DNA from: CBDUBS01 sp965365445
GTDB lineage: Bacteria; Bacteroidota; Rhodothermia; Rhodothermales; DASSAV01
Reading direction: 5' to 3'
DNA: 60,574 bases
NCBI GenBank assembly: GCA_965365445.1
Contig: CBDUBS010000003.1
Coordinates: forward strand, 1 to 60,574
This document shows, piece after piece, positions 33,807 through 41,083 of the stretch. The notes under the pieces are model-generated. The model had not been told where the DNA came from and searched no databases. It saw nothing but the letters and a program-made list of their open reading frames with translations. Each line of letters opens with the position of its first letter. Position 1 is the first letter of the stretch. Both the position numbers and the translations under genes were made by a program.

Positions 33807-34961
33807 ATGCGAATAGAGACATTACGAGCCATCGGATTCAGGGCCCACAAAAAGACATTCGTGGCATTTGGTCCAGGCCTGAACGTGATACATGGACCCA
33901 ACGGCGCCGGAAAAACGAACCTGCTGGAAGCCGTTCATTACCTCAGCCTATCCAAGAGCTTCCTCTCCGCAAACGACGCCTACGTGGTGCGTAAAGGGAG
34001 TCCCTATTTCGAGGTGTCGGGCCGATTTGCCGGTGAGCGCCGCCCGCACCTTGATATTCGGGTGGCCTTTCAACCCGGTCAGGGCAAGTCGGTTCATCTC
34101 AATGGAGCCAAAATAGAACGAATAACAGAGTTGGTTGGATCGGTGCCGGTCGTTATGGTGTCTCCAGCCGATCATGACATCGCCGTGGGTGGACCCGACG
34201 AACGGCGGCGTTTTTTCGACAACGTGCTGAGTCAGTCCCGCCCCGTTTATTTTTCTGATCTGTTGAAATACCGTAGAGCTCTCCGCCAGCGTAACGAACT
34301 GTTGTATCAGATGCGTTCATCTGCAAAGTTCCAGGGTCCGAATTCGATGCTGGAATCATGGAATGCGGAGCTGGCGTCTCTGGGAGCCGCGATAGTGACT
34401 CGGCGTGAGCAATTCGTAGCATCTTTTAGAGCGCACCTCGATGATGTTTATGGCGATTTCAGTGACCGCATAGAGAAGCCGAACATTATCTATCGCCCTT
34501 CGGGAATGGATCTACCCGAGATGAGCGAACAGGACCGGTATGATCTTCTGGTACGGCGGCTGACGGATGATGTGCGCAAGGAAACGCGCATGGGGCGCAC
34601 GTTAACCGGGCCGCACCTCGATGAATACACGTTTTTGCTGGATGGCATGGAAGTGCGGCGTTATGCCTCTCAGGGTCAGGTACGATCATTCACGCTGGCT
34701 TTACGGTTCGCCCAGCACGGTTATTTGCGTTATTTGTTGGACGAACAGCCGATCCTTCTCCTCGATGACGTATTCGGTAGTCTCGATGAGCAGCGAGCCG
34801 GAACGCTGATCGCACGCTTGTCCAGCGGAGCATACGGTCAGGTACTGGTAACGATAGCATCCCAGGGAGCGGGGCGGGAGCCGGAAAATATTTTCTGCGT
34901 GCCCCACCAGTCCATTCGGATCGAAAGGGGAAACGTAACGGATGAGCGTACCATCGCTTAA
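33807..34961 (+). CDS. recF: DNA replication and repair protein RecF
   Basis: The SMC-like ATPase of 384 residues loads RecA at gaps together with RecO and RecR. Walker A GPNGAGKT is at 30-37 and is followed by LLEAVHYLSLSKSF, and the characteristic PADHDIAVGGPDERRRFFD block is present. The signature RYASQGQVRSFTLALRFAQ and the Walker B LLLDDVFGSLDEQR follow. In many genomes recF neighbours dnaA-dnaN-gyrB. Here it stands without them, about 20 kb from gyrB. Confidence 0.96.
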   Translation: MRIETLRAIGFRAHKKTFVAFGPGLNVIHGPNGAGKTNLLEAVHYLSLSKSFLSANDAYVVRKGSPYFEVSGRFAGERRPHLDIRVAFQPGQGKSVHLNGAKIERITELVGSVPVVMVSPADHDIAVGGPDERRRFFDNVLSQSRPVYFSDLLKYRRALRQRNELLYQMRSSAKFQGPNSMLESWNAELASLGAAIVTRREQFVASFRAHLDDVYGDFSDRIEKPNIIYRPSGMDLPEMSEQDRYDLLVRRLTDDVRKETRMGRTLTGPHLDEYTFLLDGMEVRRYASQGQVRSFTLALRFAQHGYLRYLLDEQPILLLDDVFGSLDEQRAGTLIARLSSGAYGQVLVTIASQGAGREPENIFCVPHQSIRIERGNVTDERTIA

Positions 34962-35060
34962 GGTGGATGTCACGTTTATGCTTCGACGGATCAAAAAAGC
35001 GAGCGTTGGGTGTCGAAGGGCAATAACCGATTATGCTAATCTACCCGATTCGTTACGGCC

Positions 35061-36569
35061 ATGCGCAGCGCCCTGCCAGTGTTTCACGTGAAACATATCC
35101 TGATCCTTTTTCTGATATTCACCTTCGTCGGCACAAGCGGTTGTGTAGTGTCTCGCAGCCCGGTAAGCGGGCAGAAGCGCGCTTATGCCTACTCGTGGGA
35201 GCAAGAAGTGCAATTGGGCAAGGAATCCCACGCTCAGATCGTGCAACAGTTCGGCCTGTATGACGACCCTTCCTTGCAACAGTATGTTGACCGCATCGGC
35301 CGGAAGGTACTGGCCAACAGCCATTTGCAACGGGATGGGGCCCGTGCGGAATATCGGAATACCGAGTTTACGTTTACCGTACTGGACAGCCCGGTCGTAA
35401 ACGCATTTGCGCTTCCAGGGGGATACATTTACGTAACGCGCGGCCTGATGACCCACCTGGAGAACGAAGCACAACTGGCTGTGGTGCTCGGTCACGAAAT
35501 AGCGCATGTGGCGGCTCGCCACGCCTCGCAACAGGCTCTCGAACAGCAGCTCGGACAGGTAGGACTCATCGGCGGAGCCATACTGGGGCAGGAGGTACTG
35601 GGCCTGCCGGCGGGTGATTTGCTGAACCTGGGGAGCACGGCGGCGCAGCTACTATTCCTGCGATACAGCCGCGATAACGAGGAAGAATCCGACGCACTGG
35701 GCGTGCAATACGCCGCCTTTTCAGGATACAAAGCGGAAGAAGGAGCGAAGTTTTTTACCTCCCTGAAACGCCTGTCGGAAAAAGAGGGACAAAGCATACC
35801 GACCTTCATGTCCACTCACCCCGACCCGGGTTCGAGAGAGCAGCGCATACCAAAAATCGCGGAGGAGTACGTAGGCCGCGCCAGTATGACGGAGATCGGG
35901 GAACAGACGTACCTGCGGGAATTGGAAGGTACCGTGCTGGGAGAGAACCCTCGCCAGGGTTTTACCCGTAACGGCATATTTTACCATCCCGACCTCCGAT
36001 TCCAGTTTCCCGTACCCCGGGATTTTCAGGTAGTAAACCAGCCCTCCCAGGTGGCGCTCGTACAATCGAATCAGCAGGCCGTCGTACTGTTCAGTATCGC
36101 GAATGCCGCATCGCCTCAGGCCGCAGCCAACACATTTGCTTCGCAACAGGGAATCAAGGTAATCGATAGCGGCAGGGCGCGAGCCGCTACCGGCACCGAA
36201 GCGTATTATCTGGTATCCGAAGCCCAGACACAGGACGGCCAGACGGTGCGCCTGTTGAACTACTTTATCGGCTATGAGGGGAAGGTATACTCATTCCTCG
36301 GCTATACCTCGACCTCTCTGTTCGGCAACTACCAGAATCAGTTCCAGCAAGTAATGCAGGGGTTCGCTCCACTCACGGACCGATCCATTCTATCCATCCA
36401 ACCGACGAAGGTGGCGGTCGCGCCCGCCTCGCGCACGGCTCCCTTCAGCGCGTTCGTTCCTTCCACCCTTCCACCGAACATGACGGCGCAGGATCTCGCC
36501 ATTCTTAACCAGGTTGATCTCAACGAAACGATACAGCGGGGCGATCTGCTGAAACTCCCCGCGAAATGA
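35061..36569 (+). CDS. Periplasmic M48-family metalloprotease, putative lipoprotein
   Basis: This is a zinc metalloprotease related to BepA/LoiP-type envelope quality-control enzymes. The zinc motif HEIAH is at residues 145-149 with the third ligand in EEESDALG. The N-terminus carries a hydrophobic signal and a likely lipobox TSGC (Cys28). The protein ends with a LysM-like tail (AILNQVDLNETIQRGDLLKL). ATG 35061 is used. A GTG at 35088 would give a compact signal peptide (KHILILFLIF) and leave the parS palindrome upstream or at the start codon. It is alone on the plus strand after recF. Confidence 0.9.
   Translation: MRSALPVFHVKHILILFLIFTFVGTSGCVVSRSPVSGQKRAYAYSWEQEVQLGKESHAQIVQQFGLYDDPSLQQYVDRIGRKVLANSHLQRDGARAEYRNTEFTFTVLDSPVVNAFALPGGYIYVTRGLMTHLENEAQLAVVLGHEIAHVAARHASQQALEQQLGQVGLIGGAILGQEVLGLPAGDLLNLGSTAAQLLFLRYSRDNEEESDALGVQYAAFSGYKAEEGAKFFTSLKRLSEKEGQSIPTFMSTHPDPGSREQRIPKIAEEYVGRASMTEIGEQTYLRELEGTVLGENPRQGFTRNGIFYHPDLRFQFPVPRDFQVVNQPSQVALVQSNQQAVVLFSIANAASPQAAANTFASQQGIKVIDSGRARAATGTEAYYLVSEAQTQDGQTVRLLNYFIGYEGKVYSFLGYTSTSLFGNYQNQFQQVMQGFAPLTDRSILSIQPTKVAVAPASRTAPFSAFVPSTLPPNMTAQDLAILNQVDLNETIQRGDLLKLPAK
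35080..35095. promoter_or_regulatory. parS centromere site 2
   Basis: TGTTTCACGTGAAACA is a perfect 16-bp palindrome matching the ParB-binding parS consensus with T/A instead of C/G at one position. It lies about 2.5 kb from site 1, over the first codons of the M48 protease gene. Confidence 0.9.
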
Positions 36570-36578
36570 GGCATCGGA

Positions 36579-36998
36579 TCAGGCCTGTTCCGCGGTAGGA
36601 GGGATCAATACGGCTTCCCCGCCAAGTGCCATCTTCCCTCCGACGTAGACGTATACCTTACCGCGTACGTGCCGGTGGGCCGGTAGCTTTTCCACCACCT
36701 TGACTTCTACCGTAAACTCCGAGCCCACCGGCACGGGACGAAGAAACCGGCACGAAAGCGAAACCGCGATGCTACCTGGACCGGGAAAATCCCGGCCGAG
36801 CACTTTGGATATAATGCCCATAAGGAGCACACCGTGCACGATAGGGGCCCCGAAACGGGTCTGCGCCGCGTAAGCGGGATCGACGTGGATCGGGTTATCG
36901 TCCCCGGTGACGTCGGCAAAAAGCCGAACCTCTTCCTGGGAGAGCGTTCGCGTGAATGAAAAAGACTGGCCGACTTCAAGCGTTTCGTACGTATGCAT
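36579..36998 (-). CDS. MaoC-like (R)-specific enoyl-CoA hydratase
   Basis: The 139-residue hot-dog-fold protein has the hydratase-2 motif GDDNPIHVD, with the likely catalytic D33 and H38, followed by RFGAPIVHGVLLMGIISKVLG. PhaJ/MaoC proteins hydrate trans-2-enoyl-CoA to (R)-3-hydroxyacyl-CoA, linking beta-oxidation to other pathways. The length is normal for stand-alone members. It is read leftward and convergent with the M48 gene, 9 bp away. Its substrate chain length cannot be told. The acyl-CoA ligase at 10.4 kb could feed the same pathway. Confidence 0.9.
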   Translation of the reverse strand: MHTYETLEVGQSFSFTRTLSQEEVRLFADVTGDDNPIHVDPAYAAQTRFGAPIVHGVLLMGIISKVLGRDFPGPGSIAVSLSCRFLRPVPVGSEFTVEVKVVEKLPAHRHVRGKVYVYVGGKMALGGEAVLIPPTAEQA

Positions 36999-37202
36999 GG
37001 CATTCTAGGGAGATGGCATGTTCAGGAAAAAGAAAATACGCGAACGAACCCGTTAAAACGAACCGATCGGTCGTGAAACCACTCGCTTCCGTAGAGCGTC
37101 GGACTGCGGCAGGGGCTATCCCTTCATGCATTTCGCATGAAACCAAGCTGAACGGCCACTGTAGATGCCCCTCTACTTTCTCGCGTCAGCTATCCCGGGG
37201 CC

Positions 37203-38000
37203 GTGCCTTCCTTACCTGCTTCGTTGCCGCTCGTCAGTTGCCTTATGGTAACGGCTGATCGTTCGGCCCTCTGTCGGCGGGCCGTCCATTGCTACCGGCA
37301 GCAAACGTATCCCCGCAAGGAACTGATCGTCGTAGACGATGGAAGTGAAGACCTGTCTGACATCCTGTCCGTTCTTCCGGCGGAAGAAGTACGATACGTC
37401 CGGATCGAACGCCACGCCCGTAATGTGCTCGGCCACCTGCGCAACCTGGCGCTCGATGCGGCCCGGGGCGACATGATGGCGCAGTGGGACGACGACGACT
37501 GGTACCACCCCCGGCGTCTGGAGCGACAGGTAGAGGCCCTGGCCTCGGGCTGCGACGCCTGCGTGCTATCCGGTGCGCTCATGCATCTGGATACGCCGGA
37601 ATACATCGACCACCCCTATACCGGATACCTGCCCGACGGAGTGCCCGGTACGATCGTACACCGGCGGGAGGACGGGCTGCGGTACCCGGCGTTGCGGAAA
37701 TCCGAGGATACCGTGTATTTGCAGCACTGGCTTCGCTCCCCGCTTCGGATACATCGGATTCCGGAAACCCATCTGTTCATCCGGTGCTTCCACGGGACGA
37801 ATACGTGGGATCGGGATCATTTCCTGACCCGTATGCGCAACCGCCCTGCCGACCTTATCGCCTACGTGTGGCATCGGTACGTGCGGCGGGAACTGTTCGA
37901 TCATCCTCGCTTTCGGCTCAATCCTTCCGCCCGTCAGTCGTTCGAAATGTTTCTTCAGGATTCACGCCGGCTCGGCCTACTCAAGAACGGCAGCCGATGA
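37203..38000 (+). CDS. Family 2 glycosyltransferase
   Basis: The 265-residue GT-A fold enzyme begins at GTG 37203. It shows the nucleotide-sugar-binding start LVSCLMVTADRSA, the first acidic motif IVVDDGSED and the DXD-like MAQWDDDDWYHP. No membrane segment is present. Such enzymes add a sugar from a nucleotide donor to a glycan or lipid carrier. The stop overlaps the next glycosyltransferase start (ATGA), so the two are cotranslated. Confidence 0.88.
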   Translation: MPSLPASLPLVSCLMVTADRSALCRRAVHCYRQQTYPRKELIVVDDGSEDLSDILSVLPAEEVRYVRIERHARNVLGHLRNLALDAARGDMMAQWDDDDWYHPRRLERQVEALASGCDACVLSGALMHLDTPEYIDHPYTGYLPDGVPGTIVHRREDGLRYPALRKSEDTVYLQHWLRSPLRIHRIPETHLFIRCFHGTNTWDRDHFLTRMRNRPADLIAYVWHRYVRRELFDHPRFRLNPSARQSFEMFLQDSRRLGLLKNGSR

Positions 38001-39079
38001 TGCGCGTCATTTTCGTGCAGACGTACCCGCTTTACCACGATGGGTGGTCGCTGGAGCAGTGGATCCGGCTGTATAATCGGGATCGGTGGATGCCGGGGCT
38101 GGCCGCTTCGCTCGGCCGGGAAGCCGAATTGTGGGTCGTAGGCGAGGAACGGAAGGATCTGGTATCCCGGATTCCCGACCTGTGCGACTACCCTATCCGG
38201 GTCTTCCCCGCCGATCGAACGGGAGGGGCAACGAAGCGCCACACGAGCAGGGCGCTCATCCGGTTTGCCGCGCAGGATCCGGCCGATCTGTTCGTTCTCA
38301 AAGGCGTGGATGGCGGCGTGGGGGAGGCATTGATCGATGCCGTTCTGGAGCCCGATCGGCGGCCCTATGCCATGGTCATCGGAGGAAAGTATTACACCCG
38401 GAACGTGGCCCGGGCGGCTGCCGTGCTGTATGAAACCGAGCGGCAAAAACGCCTCCTGATGCATCCGGCATACCGTATATGGCGCCGCCCTGTGCCGCCC
38501 GAACGGCTGATTCGACTGCCCAAGTCGATTGACACCGATGTGTTCCGGCCGATGGCCGACGCACCGGTTGAATGGGACGTGATTTCGGTGGCCCGTCTCA
38601 TATCGAAGCACAAGTATTTCGACGCCGCCGGAAAACTTTCGGAACGGGTGCGGGTTGCCGTGGTCGGAGGCGGTCCGCTCAAAGAGGCGTTGCGTCGCCG
38701 GTATCCCCGGGTTGCCTGGCTCGGCAAAACACCGCACCACCTGTTGCCTGCCCTGTTGAACAAAGCCAGGGTGTTTTTGCATTCCGGGCTTTCGGATTAT
38801 TATCCGCGTGTCATACCGGAAGCCATGGCGTGCGGGTTGCCTTGTGTGGCGTTCAAAGAAGCCATAGATGCCGATGTGCTCCCGGCAGAGTGCGGGTTGC
38901 GTGTGTCAAGGAAGGACTTCATTCGGCCCGTTCTCGACCTCCTCGGGGATGAAAACAGACGCATTTCCCTGGGCGAGGCAGCGCGCCGGCGAGCCGTCTC
39001 GGAATACGGCAGGGATTCATCACGGCCCGCGCTCGAAAAGCTGTTGGCGTTGCCGTTTCGGGGGCCGGGCGCCGATTGA
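37997..39079 (+). CDS. Family 4 glycosyltransferase
   Basis: From ATG 37997 (overlapping the stop of the GT2 gene) it has 360 residues with a GT-B layout. The N-terminal domain begins MMRVIFVQTYPLYHDGWSLE and the donor domain follows DVISVARLISKHKYFDAAG. The sugar-nucleotide region YYPRVIPEAMACGLPCVAF contains the spaced acidic residues of GT4 enzymes. Acceptor and donor are unknown. It forms one unit with the GT2 gene upstream and the membrane protein that starts 4 bp before its end. Confidence 0.88.
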   Translation: MMRVIFVQTYPLYHDGWSLEQWIRLYNRDRWMPGLAASLGREAELWVVGEERKDLVSRIPDLCDYPIRVFPADRTGGATKRHTSRALIRFAAQDPADLFVLKGVDGGVGEALIDAVLEPDRRPYAMVIGGKYYTRNVARAAAVLYETERQKRLLMHPAYRIWRRPVPPERLIRLPKSIDTDVFRPMADAPVEWDVISVARLISKHKYFDAAGKLSERVRVAVVGGGPLKEALRRRYPRVAWLGKTPHHLLPALLNKARVFLHSGLSDYYPRVIPEAMACGLPCVAFKEAIDADVLPAECGLRVSRKDFIRPVLDLLGDENRRISLGEAARRRAVSEYGRDSSRPALEKLLALPFRGPGAD

Positions 39080-40104
39080 ATGGCAAAGCAAAAGAACAGA
39101 GCCGCACCATGCTAACGACCGTCGCAGCGCGCCTTCAACGATGGTCGGAAACCCGGACCGGAACGCTGGCCCTCAAAGCCGGGCGCTATTTGTTTCTGGG
39201 CGGCATCCTGACCTACTTGCTCGTGCAGCTCACGCGCATCGGCTGGATGAACGTGTGGAAATCCCTGCCCGACACGCCGATTTTTTATGCGGCCTTTCTG
39301 CTGATCTACTTTTCGCTCCCCATCGCCGAAACGCTGATCTACCGTTCGGCATGGCGCTTTCGTCTGATTGAAGCTTTCCCGGTTTTCCTCAAAAAACGGG
39401 TGCTCAACAAGGATGTGCTCGGGTATTCCGGCGAAGTGTTTCTGTATCTCTGGGCCAAAAAGCATCTCCGGTTGGGCGACAGGGACATCCTGGGAAGCAT
39501 CAAGGACAATACGATCATCTCTTCGGTAGCGTCCACCTTTTTCGCAGTCGTGGCGCTGGCCGCTCTGTTTTTTACGGGCCAGATTGCCGTAGGGGAGCAC
39601 CTGACGAGGCACGACGCCGCCTACGTAACGGTCGCGGTGCTCGCCGTATCCATGCTCGTCCTTCTGGCGGCGCGTTTCAGACGGATGATCTTCCGGCTGC
39701 GCGGGCGCACGTTGCTCGTGCTGTTTACCATTCACCTCGGGAGGCTCGTAGTAACCCATACACTTCAGGTGGTACAGTGGGCTGCCGTATTGCCGGAGGT
39801 ATCCCTGAAGGTATGGTTTACGTACCTGGCCTTGCTCATGGTAACGAGCCGCATTCCGCTCATACCCGGCAGGGATTTCATTTTCCTGGGCGCCGGACTG
39901 GGCCTGTCCCGTATGATGGACGTTTCTTCGGCAGCCATTGCCGCCATGCTGCTGGCAGCGACCGTGCTGGATAAGGTGTTAAATTTTATAATGTTCACCT
40001 CGCTTTCGTTTTGGCACCGGAAACACCCGTCCAACCCTCCCGACGAACCCCCTGACCGGACGAAATGCGTATCGCCGGAAACGGTGGAGGCCGCGACGCC
40101 GTAG
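39076..40104 (+). CDS. Multi-pass membrane protein, function unknown
   Basis: The protein of about 340 residues has about seven to eight hydrophobic segments, for example YLFLGGILTYLLVQL, IFYAAFLLIYFSLPIAETL and STFFAVVALAALFFTGQ. It ends in a polar, Pro-rich tail. I see no catalytic motif. The layout loosely recalls flippase-like UPF0104 proteins without their signatures. TTG 39076 overlaps the preceding glycosyltransferase; ATG 39109 is an alternative start. The overlap suggests a role in the same glycan pathway, perhaps moving a glycolipid. That is inference. Confidence 0.75.
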   Translation: MNGKAKEQSRTMLTTVAARLQRWSETRTGTLALKAGRYLFLGGILTYLLVQLTRIGWMNVWKSLPDTPIFYAAFLLIYFSLPIAETLIYRSAWRFRLIEAFPVFLKKRVLNKDVLGYSGEVFLYLWAKKHLRLGDRDILGSIKDNTIISSVASTFFAVVALAALFFTGQIAVGEHLTRHDAAYVTVAVLAVSMLVLLAARFRRMIFRLRGRTLLVLFTIHLGRLVVTHTLQVVQWAAVLPEVSLKVWFTYLALLMVTSRIPLIPGRDFIFLGAGLGLSRMMDVSSAAIAAMLLAATVLDKVLNFIMFTSLSFWHRKHPSNPPDEPPDRTKCVSPETVEAATP

Positions 40105-40224
40105 GATAACCGGGAGCGCAGCGGCGGCATACCTTTTGATGGTAGGGGGGTGTTACCAAAAGGGAGTCGTACGCGGCTTACACCTTTTGAGCTTCGATTG
40201 ATTACGGACCTGTCTACTTACTTC

Positions 40225-40953
40225 ATGCGTTCATACCCTACGTTCTTTCTGCTTTTCGTATGTTTCGCCCTGTTTCCGTTTGCGCATGATCTGAACGGGC
40301 AGCCGGGGGGCGAACCTCCCCTCGTGCTCGATGATTTCGAAGGATATACGGCGCCCGGCTTGCCGCTGAAATGGCAGTATATAGACGGAAGTCGGCGCTT
40401 CCAGCCCGTTACCCCGGGGATCATGAGCGAGGAAGAATACTTCGAAGTCGTCAAGGAGGGGCGCAATCAGTTTTTGCGGGCCATAACCTACGGCCGCGCC
40501 CATCGCCTCGTGTTGCCGAACGGAGGGGTTTATTCCTGGAATCTGGACGCGCACCCGGTGCTGTCGTGGGACTGGCGGGCCGTCCGTTTGCCGAAAGGCG
40601 CGCGGGAGGACCAGGAGAAACTCAACGACAGTGGAGCCGCCGTGTACGTGACGTTCGACCGCGATTGGCTGGGCCGACCCAGAAGCATCAAATACAGTTA
40701 CAGTTCGACCCTGCCGGTGGGGACGACGGTTTCCTATAACAGGCTGGCCGTTCTGGTCGTATCTTCGGGAGCTAACGGCAAAAAAGGCTGGCAGACCATC
40801 AGCCGAAACGTCAAGGAGGACTATCGGCGGTTTTTCGGAGGTGAGCCGCCGGACCGGCCGGTGTCGATCATGCTCTGGAGCGATTCCAACTCCACCGGAG
40901 ACGTCTCCGAAGCCGACTTCGACAACATACGGCTTCTTCCTGCCTCCCGTTAG
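40225..40953 (+). CDS. DUF3047 secreted protein
   Basis: I start it at ATG 40225, which gives a signal peptide (YPTFFLLFVCFALFPFAHDL); an upstream frame begins at 40150. The 242 residues hold a single DUF3047 domain with the blocks LDDFEGYTAPGLPLKWQY, LSWDWRAVRLPKGARED and NDSGAAVYVTFDRDW, and the ending SEADFDNIRLLP. The domain has a jelly-roll look and is probably periplasmic; its function is unknown. The 120 bp before it hold an imperfect inverted repeat (CCTTTTG and CAAAAGG near 40132-40162) but no gene. Confidence 0.85.
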   Translation: MRSYPTFFLLFVCFALFPFAHDLNGQPGGEPPLVLDDFEGYTAPGLPLKWQYIDGSRRFQPVTPGIMSEEEYFEVVKEGRNQFLRAITYGRAHRLVLPNGGVYSWNLDAHPVLSWDWRAVRLPKGAREDQEKLNDSGAAVYVTFDRDWLGRPRSIKYSYSSTLPVGTTVSYNRLAVLVVSSGANGKKGWQTISRNVKEDYRRFFGGEPPDRPVSIMLWSDSNSTGDVSEADFDNIRLLPASR

Positions 40954-41083
40954 CGTTCACGATGGAGACTTCAGCCGTTCGCCGCCTCGTTTATAATCCC
41001 TGACGACACGCTTTCCCGGCCGCATAAGGTTCGCACAGCCTTTCACGGGAAGTTTGATCGGGGGCATTTACTATTCCGATCGT

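Noticed and set aside
40130..40165. Imperfect inverted repeat (CCTTTTG/CAAAAGG) as a riboswitch or terminator
   Set aside because: The stem has a 3-nt bulge, no T-run follows, and no conserved riboswitch core was recognised.
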